A DNA stretch of 64,000 nucleotides from NCBI GenBank assembly GCA_041662445.1, contig JBAZSL010000004.1, positions 1-64,000 of the forward strand. The letters are read 5' to 3'. The notes below the pieces were generated by a model. That model saw only the letters and a program-made list of their open reading frames with translations, was not told where the DNA came from and ran no database searches. This DNA comes from UASB124 sp041662445 (GTDB lineage Bacteria > Babelota > Babeliae > Babelales > RVW-14). The position numbers and the translations under genes were made by a program. Positions 25,244-32,763 of the stretch are shown one piece after another (position 1 is the stretch's first letter; each line of letters opens with the position of its first letter).

Positions 25244-25582
25244 GTGGTCAAAGCAAAGACATCGCGCGGGCAAAAAGAATCTGCAAAAGCTACACCGAAG
25301 CTGAAGATTAAAAAGAGTGCAAACGTTATCGCCTACAATCCAACACAAGAATTGTTGGATGAAACACTTATCCGCAATGCAATTTGGGAATGTCTCAAAA
25401 ACAATGATGCTCACGGTGTTATGAAAGTTTTAGATGCATATCTTGAAGCAGCAAACAAAGAAGCTGTATGCCAAGAAATGTCCTTGGCACGTTCAACGCT
25501 CTATCACAGTCTCAAAGAAAAAAATCCAACACTTAAGACGCTTGCAAAGTTAGTAAGCGCCACGCATGTGGTAATGCATTAG
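25244..25582 (+). CDS. HigA-like addiction-module antitoxin, no toxin partner
   Basis: A 112-residue protein starting GTG two bases after gltX stops. After a Lys/Ala-rich head (residues 1-30), the rest fits the 'addiction module antidote' helix-turn-helix family: ECLKNNDAHGVMKVLDAYLE, then MSLARSTLYHSLKEKNPTLK and a last helix TLAKLVSATHVVM. Such proteins usually repress and neutralise a HigB/RelE-type toxin encoded just upstream; here the upstream gene is gltX and the downstream DNA is non-coding. It is an orphan, perhaps kept as a regulator. Confidence 0.65.
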   Translation: MVKAKTSRGQKESAKATPKLKIKKSANVIAYNPTQELLDETLIRNAIWECLKNNDAHGVMKVLDAYLEAANKEAVCQEMSLARSTLYHSLKEKNPTLKTLAKLVSATHVVMH

Positions 25583-25631
25583 AGCCTGTACGGAAATTAA
25601 CAAAATGTTTTAAACCCGCTCGTGGTGAGTG

Positions 25632-25658
25632 TTTTGCGAGCACAAAGTGCGAGCAAAA
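25632..25658. terminator. Imperfect hairpin after the antitoxin gene
   Basis: Stems TTTTGC/GCAAAA and GCAC/GTGC around an AAA loop, with a short internal mismatch. It lies between convergent genes and may terminate either; no strong T-run follows. Confidence 0.35.
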
Positions 25659-25690
25659 TGTATCGAACCATGAACACCAAAAAAGTTTTT

Positions 25691-26374
25691 TTAGTTGACG
25701 GGGAGCCTTGTCATTATTTCATTACACGAATGTGCCACATAATCAGGCTTTGCGTTTTTTAATGCGCACAGTGAATTATATCCCCACGTCACCGCAATTA
25801 CCTTTACGCCAATTCTCTTACACGCCTCAATATCCCGCACTTCATCTCCCACATACAGTATCTCGTTCGGCTTAAGATGATGATTTTTGAGAAATCTTTT
25901 AATCACCACATGCTTGCCAAAAAGGGAGCTACCTGAATAGATTTCTTTAACACATGTTATCTGCGCTCGCGCCAGCGTAGTCTTTACTACTTCCTGCATA
26001 TTTGAGGTAACAATCGCAATATCATAGGTAGCAGCAAGCGACATCAACAAATCTTTTATACCGCTGAAGACTTCAACCGCAGGCAATTTCCCCGAAAACA
26101 TTTTTTTGATTTTATAGATAAAAAGTGGAAGCTGATAAAAACTTAATCCAAGCCGGTCACGTATAATATCCCGCATATTTTTATCGCGTAAGGTTGTTTG
26201 CGATTCTTCTGCATCAATAGGCTTATAACCATATTCAGAAGCAAGCGCATTAAGGCATCTGATTGCAAGTGGATATGTGTGAGCAAGCGTTCCGTCAAAA
26301 TCAAAAACTACATATTTGACGTTACCTGCTTCATGAGGAAGCGTAGGTTCTGTTGTTTTTTTTATCGTAACCAT
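25691..26374 (-). CDS. HAD-family phosphatase (phosphoglycolate phosphatase-like)
   Basis: A 227-residue HAD hydrolase. Motif I is VFDFDGTLAH (nucleophile Asp and acid/base Asp), motif II is IVTSN, the motif III Lys lies in the FGKHVVIKRF region, and motif IV is YVGDEVRDIEACKRIGV. A helical cap sits between motifs I and II, as in the Gph/beta-phosphoglucomutase subgroup. ATG 26374 follows TTGGAGC. The substrate is not deducible; small organic phosphates are typical. It lies close to the Nudix gene but separated by about 95 bases. Confidence 0.85.
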   Translation of the reverse strand: MVTIKKTTEPTLPHEAGNVKYVVFDFDGTLAHTYPLAIRCLNALASEYGYKPIDAEESQTTLRDKNMRDIIRDRLGLSFYQLPLFIYKIKKMFSGKLPAVEVFSGIKDLLMSLAATYDIAIVTSNMQEVVKTTLARAQITCVKEIYSGSSLFGKHVVIKRFLKNHHLKPNEILYVGDEVRDIEACKRIGVKVIAVTWGYNSLCALKNAKPDYVAHSCNEIMTRLPVN

Positions 26375-26469
26375 AAAGTAGCTCCAACAAAAAAGCGAAG
26401 GGTCATGATTATGCATATCTTTGGTCTAAGCACCATCAAATACCTAATCAAGTTTTCTAGCCGCTCGAA

Positions 26470-26979
26470 TCACAAACTATTTTTTATTGCCTGCAGAATC
26501 GGAAAAAGATCGCCCTTGGCCCTATCCCCACGTGTTATTTTGGCAAAAAATTCTTCCAGTGATAGCCAAAAATATTCGACAAAATCGTTTGGATTATAGG
26601 GCGGAACATTGTCGTTTTTAATGAGATACACCCACATAAAAGCAGACGTTCCATGCTCATGAGGCGTAAGTCGAGCTACCGAAGAATATGAAAAATCATT
26701 GATATCGAGATTAAGTTCTTCGTGCGCTTCGCGCCTAAAAGCATCTAAGTAACTTTCACCCGAAGCAACGTGACCGCCAACACTTGCATCCAAATGCAGC
26801 GGGAAAAGTTTCTTGCTCTGATGCCGGCGTGGAATCCACAACTGCTTTTTTGAATTACAAATAAAGCCATTGATAACACGGAAATTAGAAAGACCTTGCG
26901 CATAAACCAGGCGTCTTTTTTCTTGGCCGATTACTTCATCAGCAGAAGTTACAAGATCCAAAATTTCATCGTTGCTCAT
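26470..26979 (-). CDS. Nudix hydrolase (IPP isomerase-like subgroup)
   Basis: A 169-residue Nudix protein with the box GGHVASGESYLDAFRREAHE followed by ELNL. The segment KQLWIPRRHQSKKLFP-LHLDASVGGH resembles the isopentenyl-diphosphate isomerase-like branch (WIPRRS-xxK-xxxP). True isomerases have a catalytic Cys in this region, which I do not see, so it is more likely a hydrolase of diphosphates. It is 10 bases downstream of the HepT-like gene, on the same strand, probably in one transcript. Confidence 0.85.
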   Translation of the reverse strand: MSNDEILDLVTSADEVIGQEKRRLVYAQGLSNFRVINGFICNSKKQLWIPRRHQSKKLFPLHLDASVGGHVASGESYLDAFRREAHEELNLDINDFSYSSVARLTPHEHGTSAFMWVYLIKNDNVPPYNPNDFVEYFWLSLEEFFAKITRGDRAKGDLFPILQAIKNSL

Positions 26980-26989
26980 TGATTACCTG

Positions 26990-27439
26990 TTATTTGCTTT
27001 TCAACACCGTGGAATATTTTCTCATAAGAGTGTAATACGCAGGAATTTGGGAACTTATACGATCAGCTATTTCTTCTTTATAAATATGTGATGTAAAATT
27101 GCGACTCTTAATCATTTCAAGAAGCGTTTCGGCATCTGCTTCAGAAATAATCCTTGCCTTACATGCAGTAACGATCACTGGACGAGGCGCATCTGTCTCA
27201 GGAACAAGATTAAGAATCTCTTCTTCATACTTTTTAAGAAGCTTCCAAAATAAATCGATACAAAACTCAAAACGCTGAATCAAAGAATCTCTTAAAGATC
27301 TCTCAAGCTCATCTTTATCCATTACTATTGAAACTTGCTGAGCACTCATTGCCCTCACTTTTTCAAGGTGTTCTATCGCATCGCTCAACCGTTCAAGAGC
27401 AAGTACTAAATTTTCTTTCGCCAAATCTAGCTTTCCCAT
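26990..27439 (-). CDS. hepT: HEPN toxin, HepT/HI0074 type
   Basis: A 149-residue all-helical HEPN protein. The RNase motif R-x4-H-x-Y is intact in SRNFTSHIYKE (R, H and Y in place), which in known HepT toxins cleaves RNA and whose Tyr is the target for silencing AMPylation by MntA. The N-terminal helix (LALERLSDAIEHLEKV) and RFEFCIDLFWKLLKKYEEE match the HI0074 family. It overlaps mntA by 13 bases, as expected for a toxin-antitoxin operon. AAAGGAA precedes the ATG. It is a complete pair with the next entry. Confidence 0.85.
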   Translation of the reverse strand: MGKLDLAKENLVLALERLSDAIEHLEKVRAMSAQQVSIVMDKDELERSLRDSLIQRFEFCIDLFWKLLKKYEEEILNLVPETDAPRPVIVTACKARIISEADAETLLEMIKSRNFTSHIYKEEIADRISSQIPAYYTLMRKYSTVLKSK

Positions 27440-27750
27440 AAAATTCCTTCTTTTTTTACTTCATTTTTTAACGTATCGGAAGCTGAATACAGATCAACCA
27501 AATCTACCGTTAATGGCATAGTGGTTTCTTCAATTTCATCATGAAGTTTGAGAATGATATGAAAATCTATTGGTGAACCACAATCCAATGCGAGATCAAT
27601 ATCTGCCCCTGGCTGATTAGTCCCCCGTGCTCTTGACCCAAATAAATATACTTTGCAATGTGGGAGATTTCGTGAAATTATCTCTAACACTATTTCGCGA
27701 TATCTTGCAAATCGCTGAGCTGCTGCTTCATTCATATGATCATCTTTCAT
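27427..27750 (-). CDS. mntA: MntA-type nucleotidyltransferase antitoxin
   Basis: A 107-residue minimal nucleotidyltransferase. The signature GS-x10-D-x-D is intact: LFGSRARGTNQPGADIDLAL, followed by a third acidic position in LTVDLVDL. In known pairs MntA attaches AMP to the HepT toxin and blocks it. The start at ATG 27750 is used; an internal ATG at 27735 is possible. It precedes hepT with a 13-base overlap and follows an XRE-type regulator gene (27771-27980) on the same strand, so the three may be one operon. Confidence 0.88.
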   Translation of the reverse strand: MKDDHMNEAAAQRFARYREIVLEIISRNLPHCKVYLFGSRARGTNQPGADIDLALDCGSPIDFHIILKLHDEIEETTMPLTVDLVDLYSASDTLKNEVKKEGILWES

Positions 27751-27770
27751 TCTCGGTCATCACTCTCTTA

Positions 27771-27980
27771 TTATTTCTCCTGATACGCCAACAAATCACC
27801 GGGTTGGCATTCAAGGGCTTTGCACAATGCCTCAAGCGTCGAAAATCGAATCGCTTTGGCTTTTCCCGTTTTCAATATTGATAAATTCGCTTCAGTGATA
27901 TCAACTCGTGCCGCAAGTTCATTGAGACGTATTTTACGCCGAGCCATTATTTCATCAAGTCGTACTACTATAGTTTTCAT
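27771..27980 (-). CDS. Cro/CI (XRE)-type small regulator
   Basis: A 69-residue helix-turn-helix protein of the compact Cro/CI type (IMARRKIRLNELAARVDITE, recognition helix ANLSILKTGKAKAIRF, then LEALCKALECQPGDLLAY). It is almost entirely the DNA-binding fold. It lies 20 bases upstream of mntA on the same strand and could control the HepT/MntA pair, which does not need such a regulator in known systems; the link is inferred from position. Confidence 0.85.
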   Translation of the reverse strand: MKTIVVRLDEIMARRKIRLNELAARVDITEANLSILKTGKAKAIRFSTLEALCKALECQPGDLLAYQEK

Positions 27981-28041
27981 AATGAGCGCTTTTGGATCGT
28001 TACATAATGATTGTGCAGTGGAATCAAGCAGACACTTCCAT

Positions 28042-28082
28042 ACTATAAGAAGGGCTCGCTAATCGCGAGCCCTTCTTATAGT
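28042..28082 (-). terminator. Perfect 18-bp hairpin between genes
   Basis: ACTATAAGAAGGGCTCGC (28042-28059) is exactly complementary to 28065-28082 across a 5-base loop. It follows the 28112-29263 gene on the minus strand and probably terminates its transcript. Confidence 0.75.
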
Positions 28083-28111
28083 GAAGCGTTTAAAACTGAA
28101 CAAGTGAAAAT

Positions 28112-29263
28112 TTATTTCTTAGCTGCTGCTGATTTCTTAACTGGCTTCTTTACGGCAGTTTTCTTAGCTGCTGACTTCGTATCTTTTTTTACTTTCTTAA
28201 CTTCTGTTGCTGCAGGCGACACTGCTGGTGATACTACTGGCGCTGGTGCTGCTGGTTTCTCTTCTACTGGCGGAGCTTCAATAGCTCCAATCGCAAGAAG
28301 CGCTAACTGAACGTTTTGATCATTTATAGGCTCTACATCTTCCCATCCCGTACCGAATGGAGTTTCATCAGTTATTCCAACTCTACGCTTAATCTGGTTA
28401 GGTAGTAACGCCCACACTTCACCGGTTGGCCCGCAGGCAACATAATTGACGTTTTGATCTATTCCTCGCCACTGCAACGCTACGCCTGGTTGAGACGGAG
28501 GCGATGCCCAAAGTTTATTGTCCTTATAATCTATCGCCCACACATAGCCTCTCTTGTCAACAGCGAGACGATCTTTTCTTCCACCAAAGACATCCAACCA
28601 TTGGGTTTTCTCTTGATTCAACTTATAAATGGTTTCATTTATGTCGTTATGGCTCAAGCCATATTTAGCAAAATGGTTTGACAATCCATACACATTATCC
28701 CCCATGGCTACTAGTCTTGTTGGATTTGCAACTGAATTCTTAAAAGTACCTATTGCTCGTCTAGTCGCAGAATTTTGAATGCCAGCCCATCCCGTACCTG
28801 TTGGAGTCTCTCTTGTTATACCGACACGTTTATAGGTCCATGCTAACGATTTACGATAGCCTTCCTCGCAGTTTGGATATCTAATGGCATATACTTGATC
28901 AAAGTTTCCTACCGCAATATTAAAAATTTCAAAAGCTAAAGAGACACTGCTCCAAGAAGTACCCATCGGCGTTTGGGGCGTAATACCATCTCGGGACACA
29001 AGACCACCACGTACTACTACCCATAAGGTACCAACAGCACTTGCTGCGATGCTTATTGCTTCCCATGCAGGATTCGTAAGAGCAACAAGCTTCCACGTCT
29101 CTCCACCTGGTTTTTCTTTGGTGATACCCTCTCGATAATATACCTTGCCACCCCCGAGACCCCAGACCCATGGTATTTTTTCAGCTTTCGCATAAGGCAT
29201 ACATAACGATGCCGCCAGCGCCACGCCAAAAAGTAACTTCGCCGTGCGTGTTCCGTACTTCAT
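28112..29263 (-). CDS. Secreted tectonin-repeat protein with basic tail (A)
   Basis: A 383-residue protein. A signal peptide (LLFGVALAASLCMPYAKA, residues 10-27) leads to tectonin-type beta-propeller repeats of about 40-50 residues, recognisable by YYREGIT-x-EKPGG, SRDGITPQTPMGTSW and KRVGITRETPTGTGW, each followed by a strand that ends in a Trp. Tectonin propellers in other organisms bind sugars or lipids of bacterial envelopes or serve as scaffolds. The C-terminal ~50 residues are Pro/Ala/Lys-rich (KKTAVKKPVKKSAAAKK), like histone H1 tails. It is about 70 percent similar by eye to the next gene, with matching 5' DNA. Confidence 0.8.
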   Translation of the reverse strand: MKYGTRTAKLLFGVALAASLCMPYAKAEKIPWVWGLGGGKVYYREGITKEKPGGETWKLVALTNPAWEAISIAASAVGTLWVVVRGGLVSRDGITPQTPMGTSWSSVSLAFEIFNIAVGNFDQVYAIRYPNCEEGYRKSLAWTYKRVGITRETPTGTGWAGIQNSATRRAIGTFKNSVANPTRLVAMGDNVYGLSNHFAKYGLSHNDINETIYKLNQEKTQWLDVFGGRKDRLAVDKRGYVWAIDYKDNKLWASPPSQPGVALQWRGIDQNVNYVACGPTGEVWALLPNQIKRRVGITDETPFGTGWEDVEPINDQNVQLALLAIGAIEAPPVEEKPAAPAPVVSPAVSPAATEVKKVKKDTKSAAKKTAVKKPVKKSAAAKK

Positions 29264-29330
29264 CTCTTTCTCCTTTCATGGTAACAACACCATGCAACGT
29301 TCACTGATTAACCTTACTTGCCTCATACGA
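29264..29330. repeat. 5' flank, copy 1 of a duplicated 67-base segment
   Basis: The 67 bases upstream of the tectonin gene A, including its ribosome site and start of the leader, recur almost unchanged at 30453-30519 upstream of tectonin gene B (ggtaacaacaccatgcaacg in both). The tandem duplication therefore included promoter and leader DNA. Confidence 0.8.
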
Positions 29331-30452
29331 CTACTTTTTCTTGGCTTGCTTCTTTACAGCAGTTTTTTTAGCTGCTGACTTCGTATCTTTTTTTACTTTC
29401 TTAACTTCTGTTGCTGCAGGCGACACTGCTGGTGATACTACCGGCGCTGGAGCTGCTGGTTTCTCTTCTGCTGGCGGAGCTTCAATAGCTCCAATCGCAA
29501 GAAATGTTAACTGAACGCTTGAATCAGGAGCAGGCCCTACATCTTCCCACAACACATTAAATGGAATTTTATTAGCTCTTCCCGTCATCCGTAAAATCTT
29601 TCCGGAAGTACTCAGGACCCACACTTCGCCAGCTGGACCAGCCGCAACATAGCAAATGCTTTGGTCTATTGGTTGCCACTGCAATACATTTGATGGTGTC
29701 TCTAGAGGAAGCGATTCCCAGAGGTGGTTATCATAGTCTACCGACCACACGTTGGCATCCTTATCAATAGCAACGCACATTCTCGCGCCACCTATGACAT
29801 CCAACCATCTACTTTTATCCGGTGATAGCTTATACATGGTCTCACGAATCTTATTGAGGCTTATGGTATATTCAGCAGTACAAGCTGACGCCCCATACAC
29901 ATCATTCCCCGAGACTACTACACTCATTGGATTTGCAACTGAATCCTTAAAAATACCTATTGCTCTTTTGGTGTCAGAGTTTTTAATTCCAACCCATCGA
30001 GTACCGATTGGATTAGTTTCCGTTATACCATCACGCCAATAGGACAATGCAAGAGATTTTTTGGTCTCAATATTCCTAATGGCATAGACTTGATCAAATT
30101 TACCTACAGCAATATTAAAAATTGCAAACTCAGAAGGGACATACGACCAAGAAGTACCCATCGGATTTTTGGTCGTAATGCTTTGTCTGTAGAGAAGCCT
30201 TTTATCATTTGTCACCGCCCAGAAGGTACCATCAGCCCCAGCTGCTATGCTCACCAATCCTTGAGGGGTTTCAACAGCCACCCATTTCGTTCCTTTGGGA
30301 TTTTCATTCGTAGTACCCTCTCGATAATATAACGTGCCACCCCCGTAACCCCAGACCCATGGTATTTTTTCAGTTTTCGCATAAGGCATACATAACGATG
30401 CCGCCATCGCCACGCCAAAAAGTAACTTCGCCGTGCGTGTTCCGTACTTCAT
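29331..30452 (-). CDS. Secreted tectonin-repeat protein with basic tail (B)
   Basis: A 373-residue paralogue of the preceding gene, with the same signal peptide, repeats (YYREGTT-x-ENPKGT, LLYRQSITTKNPMGTSW, SYWRDGITETNPIGTRW) and Lys/Ala tail (KKTAVKKQAKKK). AAAGGAG lies before the ATG. The two copies differ mostly in the middle loops of the propeller, which is the part expected to contact ligands. Their leader DNA is also duplicated. Secretion and host contact are inferred from the signal peptide and domain type. Confidence 0.8.
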   Translation of the reverse strand: MKYGTRTAKLLFGVAMAASLCMPYAKTEKIPWVWGYGGGTLYYREGTTNENPKGTKWVAVETPQGLVSIAAGADGTFWAVTNDKRLLYRQSITTKNPMGTSWSYVPSEFAIFNIAVGKFDQVYAIRNIETKKSLALSYWRDGITETNPIGTRWVGIKNSDTKRAIGIFKDSVANPMSVVVSGNDVYGASACTAEYTISLNKIRETMYKLSPDKSRWLDVIGGARMCVAIDKDANVWSVDYDNHLWESLPLETPSNVLQWQPIDQSICYVAAGPAGEVWVLSTSGKILRMTGRANKIPFNVLWEDVGPAPDSSVQLTFLAIGAIEAPPAEEKPAAPAPVVSPAVSPAATEVKKVKKDTKSAAKKTAVKKQAKKK

Positions 30453-30716
30453 CTCTTTCTCCTTTCATGGTAACAACACCATGCAACGTTTACTGATTAA
30501 CATTACCTGTCTCATACGGCTGCTACGCAGCTACGGGTACGAGCAAAGCGTTGAGGTGCATCAGTAAATTTGTGAAAGCGTTGATCCACTTAATACCGCA
30601 GAGATCTATGAAACGCAATAATCCGAAGTAAGAGGGCAAAATCCTATCGCACGAGAAGCATGCAACAATTGTTCAATGTGTCTCAGCAATAGGTTATTCA
30701 CAAAATGCAGTGTTTT
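30453..30716. other. Spacer with duplicated leader and possible antitoxin remnant
   Basis: The first 67 bases (30453-30519) are the second copy of the tectonin 5' flank. On the minus strand, near 30505-30570, a frame reads IKWINAFTNLLMHLNALLV, which weakly resembles the last helix of HigA-like antitoxins and could be the lost end of the neighbour at 30717-30890. The rest shows no gene. Confidence 0.3.
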
Positions 30717-30890
30717 TTATAAGGAGATCATTTCTCTGCGTTGAGCAGAATAAACGTTTTTCAATGCAAGCAAAAAGATTCGAGGATCATCATCGAGAAG
30801 TGCTTCATTAAGATAAGCACAGGCAAGTATCGGATCTTTCAAATCTTGAACCAGCTTTTCCTGGTAATCGCGGAACACTCTCTTTTTCAT
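30717..30890 (-). pseudogene. Truncated HigA-like addiction-module antitoxin
   Basis: A 57-codon frame, MKKRVFRDYQEKLVQDLKDP then ILACAYLNEALLDDDPRIFLLALKNVYSAQ, that matches the first half of 'addiction module antidote' proteins (they usually read YLNAALEDGDPEVFLLAL) but stops before the helix-turn-helix. A full-length relative would have about 95-100 residues. The start at 30890 has only a weak ribosome site. No toxin gene lies next to it; maf follows on its 5' side. It is most likely a decayed gene, the second orphan of this type in the window. Confidence 0.6.
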
Positions 30891-30922
30891 ATGAAATTCA
30901 AAACTCACAGTATACAAACCAA

Positions 30923-31549
30923 CTAAAACCTAAACCCCAACTTGCTCAACTCCTGCCGCAACTCATACAGCGGCAAGCCAAGAACAGCGGTGTACGAACC
31001 AGTAACGCTTTTAAGATACGCAAGTCCATGCTCTTCGATTGCAGCAGCCCCTGCGCAGTGAAGTGAAATAGGTCGGGAGGCGAAATAGCGATCAACAGAT
31101 GGCGCATCGACATAAAACTCTATCATAGCTCCGACAGCCCAACAAACTTCTGCGTCCACGTGCCACATATCATCGCGAAAAAAGAATTTTTTCAGACAAC
31201 ATCCGGTCACCGTTTCAACAGGTCCTTTACACTCGGCCGCAAGCATGGCAACCGCATGGACACGATCGGTAGGCTTTCCGAGAACCGCCCCCGTTTGTGG
31301 ATCTTTTACCAACGTATCTGCCGTAAGCACAAAAAGATAATCATGATCAACATCAGCGCGCGGCGGGAGTATGAGTGAATGCATTTTGTCTTGTGCAATC
31401 GTAGTCACCTGATGTTCAAGCGTGCCATCGGCATGCGTATACGACTCATCGCTTCCGTGTTCAAGAACTTTAAACGGTATACCCGCGTACTCAAGCAACG
31501 CCTGCCGTGCACGTGATTGGGATCCAAGATACAACGTATCGCGCGTCAT
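30923..31549 (-). CDS. maf: Maf-like nucleotide pyrophosphatase
   Basis: Maf proteins hydrolyse non-canonical or modified nucleoside triphosphates and are linked to division arrest. The 208-residue protein begins LYLGSQSRARQALLEYAGIPF, the family signature, with further motifs VLTADTLVKDPQTGAVLGKP and a conserved E-x-GLAYLKSVTGSYTAVLGLP near the C-terminus. ATG 31549 follows GGAGA; the longer frame has none. It starts 2 bases after dprA ends, so the two are one operon. Confidence 0.9.
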   Translation of the reverse strand: MTRDTLYLGSQSRARQALLEYAGIPFKVLEHGSDESYTHADGTLEHQVTTIAQDKMHSLILPPRADVDHDYLFVLTADTLVKDPQTGAVLGKPTDRVHAVAMLAAECKGPVETVTGCCLKKFFFRDDMWHVDAEVCWAVGAMIEFYVDAPSVDRYFASRPISLHCAGAAAIEEHGLAYLKSVTGSYTAVLGLPLYELRQELSKLGFRF

Positions 31550-31551
31550 TA

Positions 31552-32754
31552 TTATTTCTCCACACATTCCCATGTTCCTGCAAAATTTTGTCGAATTTTT
31601 TCCTCAAGCTGAAGCTGAAAAAGGCGGTCTTGAAGATCTATAACTGAAAGGCCTGTTTTATCCAAAAGTTCATCAAGCGATGCTGGCCGAGTCAAACACG
31701 CGACAACAGGATCGACGGCCTGTTGCACCGATGCGTCACCAATCGTTGTTTGAACCTGCACCGGACGACGGACAAGAATTTGAGCGCCCACCGTAGAACC
31801 CTCACCGAACTCTTCAAGGATATCGTCAAGATTGTTCACCAGCTTGGCCCCTTCCTGAATAAGGCGATGGCAGCCAGCACTCAATTCTTCTGAAATTGAA
31901 CCAGGAACGGCAAAAACCGCACGGCCTTGATCAAGCGCACAATGAGCCGTTATCAATGCCCCACTCCGTTCTGCCGCCTGCACAATGACGCATCCCAAAC
32001 TGAGCCCAGAAATAATGCGATTGCGCGCGGGGAAAGTTCCTTTATCAGGAGCCGTCATCAGAGGAAAAGGTGAAATAACGGCACCCCCAGTATTAACAAT
32101 GCGTTCAAAAAGTTTTTTGTTTGATAGCGGATATGGCTGCAACAGCCCTGAACCGAGAACGGCCAATGTTCGGCCACCGCACTCAAGCGTTATTTCATGC
32201 GCAATGGTATCCGCGCCCTCGGCCCCGCCACTTACAATATGCCACCCTGACTCAACAAGCCCTGGAATGAGCTTACGCATGGCACGAGCAGCGTAATCGG
32301 TAGCACGCCGCGAGCCAACAAAGCCTATTCTTTTTGCTTCACGCTGCAGTGATGCCCCTTGATAATACAACACCAAAGGTGGCGCATGAATTTGACGTAA
32401 AATTTCAGGATACGCTTCATCAAAAAATGTAATGATCGTAATGCCATGACGCCGTGCGCATTCCTGCGCATCATCAAGGAGATTTTTGTCAGCAAGCCCT
32501 TGAGCAATAAGTCCGGCAAGCCGCTCAGATATCCCAGCTATTCTGGCAAAATCTGAAGAGTTATACGCGTACAAAACTTCGCCATCAAGATCATGCTGGT
32601 GCTCAACAAGCTCTCCCCAATCGACACTAGGAACGTCAGAAAACTTGGCCAAATAAAGATGTCTGAATAATTTGAGGACAGTAGCAGGGCCAACATCATT
32701 AATCAGTGAAAGATGTAAAACGATGCGACTATTGCGGTACTGCATACTGTCCAT
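31552..32754 (-). CDS. dprA: DNA processing protein DprA
   Basis: DprA binds incoming single-stranded DNA and loads RecA during natural transformation; it is also kept in non-competent bacteria. The 400-residue protein has a helical N-terminal part (HLSLINDVGPATVLKLFRHL), a Rossmann domain with FVGSRRATDYA, IVSGGAEGADTIAHE, VLGSGLLQPYPLSNKKLFE and PDKGTFPARNRIISGLS, and a C-terminal winged-helix. Gene order is gyrA-dprA-maf, with 9 bases to gyrA's stop and 2 to maf. Whether this organism takes up DNA cannot be judged here. Confidence 0.95.
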   Translation of the reverse strand: MDSMQYRNSRIVLHLSLINDVGPATVLKLFRHLYLAKFSDVPSVDWGELVEHQHDLDGEVLYAYNSSDFARIAGISERLAGLIAQGLADKNLLDDAQECARRHGITIITFFDEAYPEILRQIHAPPLVLYYQGASLQREAKRIGFVGSRRATDYAARAMRKLIPGLVESGWHIVSGGAEGADTIAHEITLECGGRTLAVLGSGLLQPYPLSNKKLFERIVNTGGAVISPFPLMTAPDKGTFPARNRIISGLSLGCVIVQAAERSGALITAHCALDQGRAVFAVPGSISEELSAGCHRLIQEGAKLVNNLDDILEEFGEGSTVGAQILVRRPVQVQTTIGDASVQQAVDPVVACLTRPASLDELLDKTGLSVIDLQDRLFQLQLEEKIRQNFAGTWECVEK

Positions 32755-32763
32755 GATGTTACA

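Noticed and set aside
26470..26979. True isopentenyl-diphosphate isomerase
   Set aside because: The WIPRR stretch is similar, but the catalytic Cys of the isomerase is not visible, so it is listed only as a Nudix hydrolase.
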